Shown here piece after piece: positions 23,337-34,500 of a DNA stretch of 64,000 nucleotides. The translations under genes and the position numbers were made by a program. The notes under the pieces were generated by a model that was not told the DNA's origin, did no database searches, and saw nothing but the letters and a program-made list of their open reading frames with translations. Source of the stretch: Trichuris trichiura (Eukaryota > Nematoda > Enoplea > Trichinellida > Trichuridae); contig JBAJFE010000050.1 in the NCBI GenBank assembly GCA_037903355.1, positions 620,001 to 684,000 on the forward strand, read 5' to 3'. Within the stretch, counting starts at the first letter, position 1, and each line of letters begins with the position of its first letter.

Positions 23337-23642
23337 ATGCTTAACAACGAGGTTATCATTTGGGCGGTCATATTCTTAGTAACCTGGTGGGTGGTCCACC
23401 TAGTGGTTATGGTCCACCTAGTGCACCACATCCTGAAACACCATAACCACAACGAGCGTGGGCAAGAAAGGCCCGCGCACCAGAGTCCGCCGATAGACGC
23501 GGCGGTAAGCGAGGCGGCAGAAGCGCCGCGGACGACGCGGGCGGCCAGGCGGAGGCCGCCCCGAGGAAGGGGGCCGACAGGACCCCCAGTACGTTCAATA
23601 AACCTCCGCACACGGAGGGTTGTAGTAACGTTAAACGAGTAA
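23337..23642 (+). CDS. Hypothetical 101-aa membrane-anchored Arg/Pro-rich protein
   Basis: This starts with an ATG and runs into a strongly hydrophobic segment (VIIWAVIFLVTWWVVHLVVM). A His/Asn stretch and a GC-rich Arg/Pro/Ala region follow, ending RSINLRTRRVV. The C-terminal motif RS-[IMY]-[NH]-LR is shared with the ORF at 24428 and the broken frame at 26533-26667, although the N-termini are unrelated. Local GC content is far above the surroundings. An AATAAA lies 49 bp after the stop. An upstream exon joined through TTTTTACAG at 23,139 is possible. No known family is recognised, and the opposite strand is also open, so coding status is uncertain. Confidence 0.35.
   Translation: MLNNEVIIWAVIFLVTWWVVHLVVMVHLVHHILKHHNHNERGQERPAHQSPPIDAAVSEAAEAPRTTRAARRRPPRGRGPTGPPVRSINLRTRRVVVTLNE
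23601..23621 (+). other. Conserved hairpin, copy A
   Basis: AACCTCCG and CGGAGGGTT pair around a CACA loop with one bulged G. It lies in the 3' end of the ORF, 70 bp before AATAAA at 23691. The equivalent hairpins are at 24609-24627 and 26633-26653. Loop and closing pairs differ while the CCTCC/GGAGG core and bulged G persist. Confidence 0.6.
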
Positions 23643-24427
23643 AAAAATTTCGTTTCTCTTTTGATCGAGAATTTTAAAAGATGGATTTTGAATAAAATGT
23701 TTTGATATTACGAGCTTGTTCTTGTTCTCTTGCGGCATTGTTAGTCTGCTAAGCTATGAGCTATGCGCGGCAACTAGTTGAGCGACCATTAGCGAGCAAG
23801 TGCTGAGCGGCTACAGGCAATGCTATGGTCAGATTGGAAGACAATGTTACGAGCTCAGCTTGAAAGCTGTGTACGACCGCTGTCTGTCCTTCTATCCATA
23901 CGGGCAAGTGCGTGGTTGAATAATTTGTTGTTGATTCTCTCTGCAGTCACTTTAGAGCTTTAACGTAGTGATTCCCCCGAACAAATGCCGGCACAGCGTC
24001 TGATTCATCAAGTTCAGTTTCGAAGAAAAACGTATATCTTTCGGGCGAACTTTTCGCACCTTCAACGCAACGCTGGGATGAAAAATACGTTGTCGGCAAT
24101 TGAGCTGATGCGGTCCGTTAAGTCTGTGTACCTTATGTGATTAATACATTTTGTAAGCGGGATGCAACTTGATTTGTTCGGAGCAAAATTGTTACTCACG
24201 GGAAAAGGGGGAACAAATTAATGTTTGATACACTACTTTGGCGTACGGTGCTCTTTGCGGATAGTTTTGTCGGCGCTCGCTATTCCTTATTTTGGTGTGC
24301 ACGAGAGAAAGTTTTTCTTATGTCTACGCTTGGGCGTGAAACATGCTCGCTCAGACAGTATGTCAAAGTAAACGCAGAATGAGCTATGTCTCCTTTTTAG
24401 CTGTGCAATCGTACTGTCTTGTCGAAA

Positions 24428-24640
24428 ATGCTCGGTAAGCTATTGGAAGCGGTAGATTCTAGCAGACAACCAGAGCCCAAAACACCTGGCGAACAATGTC
24501 TCCAGCTGTCGCCCCCGACAAGCAGGCCCGTCCAGCGCAGGGGGCGACCACGCGCCAGGCCTCAAGAAGGGCCCACATCACAACAGACGCAGCGAAGCAG
24601 ATCGATGCACCTCCGCTCCGGGAGGGTAATTTATTTATAG
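24428..24640 (+). CDS. Hypothetical 70-aa Pro/Arg-rich protein, paralogous module B
   Basis: The ATG-initiated frame is Pro/Arg/Gln-rich and ends RSMHLRSGRVIYL, the same C-terminal motif as at 23642. CTCCTTTTTAG, an acceptor-like sequence, lies 28 bp upstream, so a 5' exon could exist. The hairpin at 24609-24627 overlaps the last codons, and AATAAA signals follow at 24685 and 24700. LRSGR-like tails occur in some retroelement polyproteins, so this could be a mobile-element remnant rather than a host gene. Confidence 0.3.
   Translation: MLGKLLEAVDSSRQPEPKTPGEQCLQLSPPTSRPVQRRGRPRARPQEGPTSQQTQRSRSMHLRSGRVIYL
24609..24627 (+). other. Conserved hairpin, copy B
   Basis: ACCTCC pairs with GGAGG(G)T around GCTCCG, with the same bulged G as copy A. 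It overlaps the final codons of the ORF at 24428. Confidence 0.55.
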
Positions 24641-26331
24641 TAGATTAAAATAAAAATTTCATCCTTTTCCGTTTTTTTAATCTTAATAAATGGATTTATA
24701 ATAAAAAGTTTTGATATTACGACTTGCGGCTTTGTTCCTCAGCTAAGCTATGAGCTATGCGCGGCAACTAGTTGAGGTACCATTAGCGAGCAAGCGCTGA
24801 GCGGCTACACCCAATGCTATGCTGAGGTTAGAAGACAATTTTACGAGCTCAGTTTGAAAACTGCGTACCTGTCGACAGGGGTTCGTACGGTGACGGTGAT
24901 GTTTAGGTTCAGTCCACTCGCTGTACCAACCGCGGCAGTTGCTTGCTAGAATCATTTTCCTTTCGTTCTTTTACAGTCACCTTAGCGGCAACGTAGGGAT
25001 TCGCCTAGCACGTCTTAGCACGGCGTCCGATTGGTCATGTTGAACTTCGAAGAAAGACGAACGCCTTTTATGGGAACTTTTCAGTCATTCGATGGAATAA
25101 CCGGATGAAAAATCCTGGCTTACATCCAGTTTGCTTAGGAAGCGTACGTTATGAATTGCGCTCAGCCGGACCGTTAGGTCTAAGTAACTTACCTGATTGA
25201 TGTATTTTCCAAGCGGGATACATACAACTTAATTTGCTGACAATAACATTGTTTCTCACGAAAAAGAGAGGCATAAATTAGCTTTTGAAACAACGCGTTA
25301 ACTTAGCTTAGGCTTTCGGGTAAGGTTTGTCAGCGCTCTCTATTTGTTCTTTGAAAGATGTGTGACTTATTCGCTCCCCTCTTTGGGAAATAATGCTTAT
25401 TCTCGCAAAACGAAAATGGTAAACCCGAAGCAAGTCTGTCTTTTCTTAAAGCTTACAATTGTTTTATTTACTTCCACGAAACTAACGCCGAAAATACCGA
25501 TCCCACGCACGGTTTCTGAGGGCAGCAGCTGCTGGTGGGATTTGTGAAGCCATCGGCGCAGCACCCACTCTACAAAATGGAAAAGTCAAGCAGAAGGATG
25601 CAGGTAAACCAGCAGCATATCTAGCTTTTGTTGAACCGTAATATTTTGTATAAAACAACTGCCTGTAAATTTGGGACGTCTACTCTAAATAAATCTGCAG
25701 CAAAGAACACAGCGATCTATGTCCAGAGGAATCGCTTACTACTTATAAAACAACCGTTTTATTTACTTTTTAAAAAGTGTCTTTAAAAACAGCTGCCCGG
25801 CGCAGAAAATACTTTTAAATACTGCATCGTATACACTTTCCCTGCGCAGTTCATCAGCGCCTTCTGCGTTGTTCAGTTCTGCCACGAAATTGTTTTATTT
25901 GTGCTCAGTTCTCCCCATTTTCAATCATTCCCTTTAATTAAACTCGCTTGACATGTTCTCTTGACTTTATAGATTGGCACAATATTTTTTTAAACATTTC
26001 CTCCGTGTTGTAGCTTTACAGTAGCTGGAAGTGTGCTCAGGATACATCGTGAAATATTAGTAATATCGAAGTTACACTCCTGAAATTAAATAAGCAACGA
26101 TAGAACAGCGCTCATTAAACGAATAAGCTGTAGCACGCTTTTAATTTGCTGCGTAGTGTGTCTTTAGCGTAAAAATTCCGTTAAGAAAATCTGCAGGCAC
26201 AGGAACTTGCGTATATTTCTTACGGTGTTATAGTCAGTTGCTTTCGTAGTCATCGGTCCTCGTTGGGTGTTGCTGTGTGTTTGTTTTGTCCACCGTCTGT
26301 TCGTGTGTGTGTATGGCTCAAGTATGAGTTG

Positions 26332-26338
26332 TATAAAA
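26332..26338 (+). promoter_or_regulatory. TATA-like box, module copy 2
   Basis: This is the second copy of the conserved TATA block. Here the sequence after it loses the GTAAGT donor and runs directly into a short GTGCATCATAAGG repeat and the ORF/hairpin module. The result would be a compact unit with the TATA box and the poly(A) signals at 26713 and 26729 only about 390 bp apart. Confidence 0.45.
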
Positions 26339-26445
26339 TGAACAGACTTGGGTGGACAGCTTGTGAAGACGATACTGCATCGGGTAATCATAAGTGCATC
26401 ATAAGGGTGCATCATAAGGGCGCTTGATAAGCGCATTAGAAATGA

Positions 26446-26667
26446 GCAAGCAGCGCCAGAAGAGGCGTGTGTCTCTTGGCTGCAGCAGCAGCCGAACAAT
26501 CCACTGCCGAGGTGGACACTGGGCGGCTAGAAACGTCGCCGCCCATTAGCGTGTCGTCGGCGGACGACGACAAATTGCAAAAGGAAACAGCCTGCAAAGG
26601 CAAGGCCGTTACGGCAGGTAGTAAGAAGCTATAACCTCCGCTTAAGGAGGGTTGTTTCTCATGTTGA
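26446..26667 (+). pseudogene. Module C: frame-broken relative of the ORFs at 23337 and 24428
   Basis: One frame is open from 26446 to 26632 (Ala-rich, then SPPISVSSADDD) and stops just before the hairpin. A second frame gives the family tail RSYNLRLRRVV. Copy A carries an SPPI segment and the tail in a single frame, so a frame shift separates them here. It is either a decayed copy or two alternative ends. AATAAA lies at 26713. Confidence 0.4.
26633..26653 (+). other. Conserved hairpin, copy C
   Basis: AACCTCC and GGAGG(G)TT pair around GCTTAA. The stem core and bulged G match copies A and B; the loop differs. Confidence 0.55.
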
Positions 26668-27299
26668 GTAGTAAATTAGAAATTTTTCATTTTTGCTCTC
26701 GTCAGCGATTTGAATAAACGTGCATCCAATAAACATTTTTCATATTATGAGTTCATTCTTGCTGTCATGCGGCTTTGTTGGTCTGCTAAGCTATGAGGTA
26801 TGCGCGGCAACTAGTTGAGCGACCATTAGCGAGTAAGTGCCCAGCGGCTACAGGCAATGCTATGGTCAGGTTGGAAAACAATGTTACGAGCTCACTTTGA
26901 AAACTGTGTACGACCGCTGTCCGTCCTTCTCTCAATACGGGCAAGTGCGTGGTTGAATAATTTGTTTTTGGTTCTCTTTGTAGTCACTTTAGCGGTATAA
27001 CGTAGTGATCCGCCCCCACCAGACGCAAGAACAGCGTATGATTGATCAAGTTGAATTTCAAATAAAAACATACACGTTTCCGGCGAACTTTCTGCCTATT
27101 CAATGCCTAGACGCCGCCTGCGTGAAGCGCCTTCCCTGACAATTCGAAAACGCAAGCTAAGCGAACGAAATCAACACACAGAAGGTCTGTCTTTTCTTAA
27201 GCCTTAATGTGCTCTTTAAAACAATTGTATGATCTACTTTTTCAAAGTGAACGCCCATAATACAGGTTTCGTGCAAAGAGAGCAGCTAAGTCCTGCTCC

Positions 27300-28800
27300 A
27301 TATTCCTTTTTTCTGAGGAATTCATCAACGCCTTTTCAGTTGTTGGGTTCTGCCGACAGATTGTGTTTTTTTCTGTTGTCATTCTCCCCATTTTTAAGCG
27401 TTCGTTTTAATCGACTAACGCTCTATCGACTTTACAGTTTCACCCGCTACGTTTTAAAACGTTTCTTCCACGTCGTATATTTACTGTAACTTGAAGTTGT
27501 GGTCAGGTTAGATCGTGAAATATTTCTAATACTAAACTAACAGTCCTGGAACAAAAAGATCAACTATAGAACAGCTTTTATTAAACGAATAAGCTGTAGC
27601 ACATTTCTAATTTGGTGCGTAGCGCGTTTTTACCGTAGAACTTGCAAAACGAAAATCCGTAGGCCAAGGAACCTGCACATATTTTTGACAGTGTGATAGT
27701 CAGTTGCTTTCGTAGTCATCGGTCGTTTTTGGGTGTTGCTTTGTGTTTGTTTGTCCACCGTCTGTTCGTGTGTGTGTATGGCTCAAGTATGAGTTGTATA
27801 AAATGAACAGACTTGGGTGGACAGCTTGTGCAGACGATATTTCCGCGGGGTAAGTTCACGTCTTTGTGTTCGTAAGGCAGCAGAAAGTAATAGTAGTTTT
27901 CGGGCATATTCGCTTGCGATCGCAACCCACCTTGTCTCATGCATTTATCATTAGCGCTTAATGTTACCAAGTACTTTTCCCGTAGTTTTCGTCAGATGAA
28001 ATGAAAATACAGGGTGCTTTTAATCGCGCATGAATTAACAATCGGAGCTTTCGGGCGCAAGCCGGTTAAGGTCACTGTGAAGAGCGCGCAGCATCGGTAA
28101 GGCTCCGTCTATTAATTCCTGTACATTCATAAGCATCTGTTACTCTTACGTCGCGCCGATTAAAAAGCAGCGAAGCCATAAGCGACAGCATGAATTGTGG
28201 CAGCTGTAACCAAAGAAGCTTGATCTTGAAGCATGTGTGTAGTACTTGTATTTTATTCCTTGAAAATCAACAATTCTTCCACTCGATTCCAAGTCCTCCG
28301 TAAACCTTTCAAGCGGTAAAAGCGTCCTTTAAGAATGCGCAGTTTCCATTCAAGGAACTTTGTTACGCATTTTGTTGTTATCCGTAGACTACTAATCACT
28401 GTGTCGCTGCAGCACTCGTTTCTGTCAATAATTATATTTGTAAGCTGGCTACCGAAATGCGCTCTTTTACATTTAACGTTTTTCAAGAAGTTGTTCTCTT
28501 AATCAAGTTACAAAAGCTGTTCTCCCTAATTTCGTTGCGCGGAAAATTTATGGCTCCTTCCAGAGTGACACTTCCGTTCTCGTTGTTGAAACTGCTGTTA
28601 CGACCAGTACAAATTTTCCGTAGATTCCTTTACTATAGACTCAACAGAACCCAACGTAGTGGTCGACACACACACACACACAGCAACATAGTCATTAGTT
28701 TTCAGGTACAAATAATACAGTATGAAAGAAGCAGTAAGAAAAAAAAGTATGAAGAGGCATAGAAATCATAACATATTTGAACGTTCATTAAAACGAATCA
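27300..28800. repeat. Direct repeat copy 2 (partner 21150-22620)
   Basis: See the partner entry. This copy includes the third TATA block (27797-27803) with a GTAAGT donor at 27850, and a CA dinucleotide run near 28,665-28,682 absent from copy 1. It lies directly upstream of the dsRBD gene, so its promoter-like segment may drive that gene. Confidence 0.85.
27797..27803 (+). promoter_or_regulatory. TATA-like box, module copy 3, possible promoter of the dsRBD gene
   Basis: TATAAAA in the conserved block is followed by a GTAAGT donor at 27850. It is the nearest promoter-like element upstream of the exon at 28872. The link is positional inference. Confidence 0.4.
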
Positions 28801-28871
28801 AGTCAAGTTCGATACAGTATTTGATATTAACGCCCTTTTTGCGTAATGACATTACCTTCTCTTCTTTCTAG

Positions 28872-29667
28872 CAACGCTTGCGATTTAGCGCATCATTGCG
28901 AGTGGGCGATCAAGTATTTTCCAAGTTAGCCAAAAGGAAAAGTACGGCAAAGCAGCTTGCCGCCTTTTCCTTTCTGCGTTTTCCCAGCCCCAGTGAGACA
29001 AGGACTCAATGTGGTCTTCCAGATGAGGAAGCCGAATGTGAAGACTACTTGTAAGCCAACAGCTTGACCAATAGCTTCTAAAAGATTTGTGTTCATTTAT
29101 GACGAATATTTCTTTTATCATTTTTTCTAGCGGTTCGGTAATTTTAATTCGGTGTCGCCACGTACTTCTTTGCATGTCGGAGGGTTTGTTTCCTTCAGTC
29201 TCTTCTTATTTCTCAGTTCTAATTTTCCCGAACTCTTGTCGGTTTTCTTTATTTTAAAGTCGGTTAATTCTGTTGTTGTTTTGTACACTTTCTGGTTTTC
29301 GTTGTCTGCGTTGACAGTTCGTGCTTTTAGAAATCGTATGTTCCAAAGTTTAAATCCAAAATATTTCAACGACGACGAAGGTAATTCTTCCTGCTGTTAG
29401 CTTCTGTGGCTGACACGCTTGTTGAATTCTGCAGATATTGGTAGTTCATCTAAAGGGGAGCGTCGGGTACGTGATGCTCCTGAAATAGAAGATATTATGG
29501 AACTAAAGCGACTCTGTCGCCTGAGGAACGTAAAGTGCCAACTCCTTGGCCGTCAAGAGAATAATGGTAAATTTGGAGCGACGGTGAAATTGGGAACTGG
29601 TCGGAAGTTCGAAGCGACTGGCAGTTCCCGAAGAAAAGCAAGGGCTGCAGTTTCCTGTTGCGATTAA
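28872..29667 (+). CDS. Protein with two double-stranded-RNA-binding domains (5' end not found)
   Basis: Three exons join in phase: 28872-29050 (acceptor TTCTTTCTAG, donor GTAAGC, phase 2), 29331-29380 (acceptor TGCTTTTAG, donor GTAATT, phase 1) and 29435-29667 (acceptor TTCTGCAG, stop). The first exon encodes the second half of a dsRBD: RLRFSASLRVGDQVFS as strands 2 and 3, then KRKSTAKQLAAFSFLRF as helix 2. An acidic linker follows. The last exon holds a complete second dsRBD: MELKRLCRLRNVKCQLLG, then KFGATVKLGTGRKFEATG and SSRRKARAAVS, which ends the protein. The first helix of domain 1 must lie in an upstream exon I could not identify. Tandem dsRBDs occur in RDE-4/TARBP2, Staufen and ADAR-type proteins; which group fits is unclear. 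It lies inside the duplicated array, yet I see no second copy. Confidence 0.7.
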
Positions 29668-31100
29668 TTACATGAATGTGCGTGCAGTAACTAACGAAGC
29701 TTCACTAATTTAATGCGCTGTCTTTGTTCTTATCGTATTAAAAACTGAAATTGCAAAGATGTAACTCTTTGTTTCTATGTGTTCCATTTTTACCTTTTCT
29801 CTCCCCGCTGAATGGAAACCTTGATTGAGCCTCAAGAAAAATGCAAACTTTTCGGGAAGTATTAAGTTCCGCTAAGTTAATAAACTTTTTTTTCATAACA
29901 GTAACCCTGCAAGAAATACGTAGTAAAATTATACGGAGCCACTTCCGTGCACCCATTGCGCTTTCTGCACATCGCGCCCTCGAAATCCTGACTTACATTC
30001 ACTTTGCTTGGAAGCGTACGTTATGAATTGCGGTCAGCCGAACCGTTACGTCTAAGTACCTTGATTGATGTACTCTCGAAGCGGAATACATACAACTTAA
30101 TTTGCTGACAATAACATGGTTTCTCACGGAAAAGAGAGGCATACATTAGCTTTTGAAACAAAGTGTTACGTTGCAGTGGGCCTTGGAGTAAGCTTTGTCA
30201 GCGCTCTCTATATGTTCTTTGTTAGACCTGTAACTTATTAGTTCCTGACTTTGGGAAACATGGTTTCTTCAAGCAAACGAAAGAGGTGAACCCAGAGCAG
30301 GTCTGTCTTTTGTTAAAGCTCAAGTTCCCTGTAATACAATTCTTTCATTTACTTCCTCGAAACTGACGCCGAAAATACAGATCCCGCGCACGATTTCCGA
30401 CAGCAGCAGGTGCTACTGGGACTTGTGAACCCATCGGCGGTTTTTTGTTACCTTCACCGCGGTTCGTCCACTCCACAAAATGGCAAAGTCAAGCACAACG
30501 ATGGAGGTAGACCAGGAGCATATCCAGCTTTTGTTGAACCGTAATATTCTGTATAAAACGACTGTTTTATTTACTTTTTAAAACGTCACTTTAAAAATAG
30601 CGGTCGCGTGCACAGTTCCTCGCGGATGGAGCGACTCGTAAACGTTGTTCATCAACTGGCGCGTTTCAGACGCCGCTTCCATGAGGCGCCGTCCTTGACA
30701 ATTCGTAAACGCAAAGTCAGCGAATGAAATGAAGCGGGACAAGGTCTGTCTTTTCTGAAACCTTAATATTCTCTATTAAACAATTGTTTCACTCGCGTTT
30801 TTAAAATAAGCGCCGATAATGGTGCTTCTGCGCAACGACCCTCAGTGGAAGACCACTGCTATAGCTTGTGAGGCCATCCGCTGTCTTCAGGCGCCACCTC
30901 AGCGTATATCTGGCCGCCAAAACTGACAAAGTCATGCTAAACGAAGGAGATGAACCATAGGAAAGTCTGTCTTTTTTGTTACACCTTAACATTCTTTTCC
31001 AAAGAACTGTTTGATCTATTTTTTCAAATTGAACGCCTGTAGGACCGGTCTCGTGCAAAAAAGCCTGCGAAATACTGCTGTATATCGAAAAATACATAAG

Positions 31101-31569
31101 GAGTCACAGAAGTCAGTCTAATCAAACAATTTATTCGCATGTTCGACCGTTCAATTATTCACCTACTCGCTGTAGCAATCAGTCTGAATAATCGAGTTTT
31201 GTACAGCTAACATACGCTGCACCGATAAGACAAACGCTGACGGCCTTCGCTACAGTAATGCAGGTACACTGATTTAAAAATTTGAAATTCGAACTACTTG
31301 TGACGCCATTATACGTTTATTAGTAGATAAACTTGTTGAAAGCGCTACCTCGTCAAAGCTCAGCAAGAGAGCAGAGTAGAGCACCCGCGTCGAAGAGTAA
31401 ATAATAATAACAATAAATACAATAGTGGACAATGATATATAAAACACCTGCAAAAAATAAAACCGCAGAGTACCGGAAATTTCACGTCACCGCACGTGCA
31501 AAGCAGTTTACTAGTGCAGCGGTAAAAAGGAGCTGAAAAACAGCGGATCGACTATTAAAACATGATGGC
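31101..31569. other. 3' flank of the KLHL gene
   Basis: This short interval separates the duplicated array from the KLHL stop codon. It contains AT-rich runs (AATAATAATAACAATAAATA near 31,400) likely to belong to the minus-strand 3' UTR. No gene is seen. Confidence 0.5.
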
Positions 31570-34500
31570 CTAATATTCGGCGTTGAGCCCTCCTTGAGTA
31601 GGCACAACGGCTAAACAAGCGCCTGCTCGTCCAACGCAAAGCGACTTTGCCTAAAAGATAAGTGAATAAGAAAAACAATGGCGGGACGAGCTCTAAGAAA
31701 GCAATAATTACTTCGAACCATTCATTTTCACTTTCGTCGTAGTACTCTACGCGTTCCTCGTACTGTATCCCATTGTAGCCGCCGACGGCAAATAAGTGAA
31801 TTCCCAAAGTGCATACAGCGATTCCGTCCCTTCCCATGGACAAGTCTGCCACTAACGTCCACTGGTTCAACGATGGATCATAGCTAAAGTATACGCAAAG
31901 TATTAGCGCGCAAAATCTTATAATGGGAACGGAGCCGAAAAAAGTGTATACCGTTCAACGGAGCGAAAACGCTTGACATTATGATTGCCAGCCGGCGACT
32001 CCGTTCCACCCAAAGCGTATATGAATCCATTTAAGACACCTACGCCAACGCTACCTCGGTGCTTGTTCATGTCGGCGCACATGGTCCATCGATGCGTGCA
32101 CGGATCGTAGCACTCGACCGACTTATGACATCCCGAACCGTCTCGTCCACCAACCACGTATATTCTATAGGTAAGAGATTCAATTGATGAAATTTAATCG
32201 AGTTCGTAAGTTCTGAGCTGTCCGCCTACTTTCCATCCAAGACAGCCACTCCGCAAGAACTACGCGGCACGAACATGTCTGATATGAGAATCCAACTGCG
32301 CCCGTCGAACCTTTCAACAGATGCCAAGCAAGACCAACCATCATGGCCTCCTATTGCGTATATAACGTTATTGAGAACGCAGACGCCTAAAAAGACATTT
32401 AAATCACGTATATACGTCCCTATCTACCTAGGCCATGACGAGCAGTGTTCATGGAGACACCGTGAGTCCAATCGTCCCTTCTGTAGTCCCAACATTCAAC
32501 GGTGGTCAGCGTTTTCAAACCATCTCGACCGCCAATTATTAATATCATTTCGTCTAGCTGAGCAATGCCAAACTGTAACCTTCTCCGAGGCATGCAAGCT
32601 ACTGCATTCCATTCGTTTTTCAAAAAATTGTAGCATTCAATTGTTTGAGCGCCTGAAAGACCGCCACTTAAAGTAAACAACTTTGTTGGAGATCGTACGT
32701 GCGCGCGCGCCTTTATACCTTTATTCGAATCCATTCCGCCAAGGCAGTAGACGGTACCGACGGTGGATTTTCTTGGGCGACCTCGCTTACCAAGACGCAC
32801 TAGATGGCGCTGCTCCGGGATCAGATGAAATTTATACGCTTCCAGAATGAACTGATAGCATTGTTGGTTCTCGGAGAGCAGCGGATGGTTTTCAATTCGA
32901 TCGGCAATAAAATTTGGTGCCAACAATGGCATACGAAGGGCGGACAACAAGAATTCAAAGTGAACCTTTCGTTCGGGCAAGTCGTGGGCCAGCCACGCCG
33001 TAATCGCGTCAAAAACAACCGTCTCTTCGGTAACGTTGATGTCGTCGCAAGACAACAAGTTATACACATCTTCGGCGTTGAGCAGTAAAAATTCCTGCTG
33101 ATTCATCACTTCCATGAAGTTATTCTACAAAAAAATTTTTTTCTCACACTTAGGAACGCTGTAGCTTGCGAGCTGCTTTTTTTTAAATTTAGCAACTGTA
33201 TCAAATGAGAACCTAAGACGAATACGACTCATTGAATTAAATTTAAAAACACTTTTTTAGTTGAAGTCGTTTAAAGGGTCACACAGAAAGGTCTGGCATT
33301 AATTTCTTAGCGATTGAAATCGAACAGATGCATCTAAACAACTTGGAATCCCTGCGCATCAATAAAGTGTGACGGTACTCCGTTCAAAATTTTGAAGTTA
33401 CAGTAAACCCTTTTGGTGTAATAAAGTAAGAGTGGTTTCGTTGCTTACGCAGTGCTCAGCGTCTGCCGAAAACTGACGAAGGATCGCAACTGATTCAGCG
33501 GCTTCGCAACTTTTTGCACTTCAGTGCGCCAAACGGCTTCATAAGAGAAACGTACGTACTTATTACGTAAAGTCTGTACAGAACACGCCGCCGGAAGCAG
33601 TTTTGGAAATTTTGCTCACGGTAAGACAAGTTTCTAGTAGACACGGTTTTATATCGCGTTAACAGTTGACCGTACATTGCAAGAATGAAATTGAATTAAA
33701 GCAAAATTTAAATCAGGCGTTAAAAAACGGTGACCGATTTCTACGAGCCTACGCTTCGCTGTTTTGCCGTTCATTGAAAAAAAAACTTCTCAACGAAAGT
33801 TCGTGGATCGGAAAAGAGCGCGTTCGACTAACGAGTACGCTTTGGTGCTTTTGGTGCCGCGAAAGATCGCTCGTAGGTAAAACGTGCTCTTTCGACCATC
33901 TACATTCGAATTTGCGGCTCTACGTACGTTTCGTAAAGATTCCAATTTTGAATTCGCTTTACGAATTCTAATTTGAATAAAAAAGACCATACGCAAATCG
34001 CGTATGTTGCCACTCGCTTTGGTCGTGAGCGCTTATCGTACATTTCGCATTTTAGCAAACTGCGTTGATTTCAAAAGACGTGCAAAGAAATTAAAATCAA
34101 CAAGCGATAAGGGAAACTTTACCATTTCAAAAAGTGATTCAATTGATACGTAGCATTTTGAAGACGTTTACAACTGCTTTTAATCTACGCTTGGCATCAG
34201 GCCAGCTACACTTTACAATCGTACGCAATGATTCACGCTGCCTCGCCTATCCCGGCTGGGCAGAACTTTTAATTTCAGTAATTCAAACTTAACAACAACA
34301 GCTCAGTCTTTTATCCATCGCTAAAACGAGCAAATTTGAATGTCAGCCTAGAGGGGGATGGGATTACCTAAATCTACCAAATCAGCTTCCTTGAAAAATG
34401 TGTAGGTTTAAAATGATTTAAAGGAGAGACGGTACTCAGATGAAGCTGATTTTTATCCCACTCTTCTCAGAGCTAAATCAAATGGGGAACGTCTATTTCC

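Larger units (their letters stand above)
21150..31100. repeat. Complex array of duplicated modules
   Basis: At least four module types recur as direct repeats. Promoter-like segments are at 21165-21830, 25850-26395 and 27305-27965. The ORF, hairpin and poly(A) modules are at 23340-24300, 24430-24950 and 26440-27110. A further module is at 25100-25760 and 29985-30640 (landmark TTTTGTTGAACCGTAATATT). A fourth is a segment with GGTCTGTCTTTT at 27181, 30299 and 30739, with related forms at 25431 and 30960. Order is mostly conserved, as expected from tandem duplication of a unit followed by deletions and insertions. It could be a multigene family or a nested transposon cluster; I cannot decide between them from sequence alone. 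Confidence 0.75.

Noticed and set aside
23309..23611. Minus-strand frame opposite the Arg/Pro-rich ORF
   Set aside because: It is a by-product of high GC content; the plus-strand frame shares its C-terminal motif with the paralogous modules and has a poly(A) signal.
27716..27970. Minus-strand frame reading ENYYYFLLPYEHKDVNLP, shared with copy 1
   Set aside because: The frame is broken by an indel between copies 1 and 3, and the region is absent from copy 2, so no conserved protein is supported.
21150..31100. CRISPR-like or LTR interpretation of the array
   Set aside because: No short regular repeat-spacer structure exists, and I found no matching long terminal repeats with integrase or reverse-transcriptase coding sequence between them.
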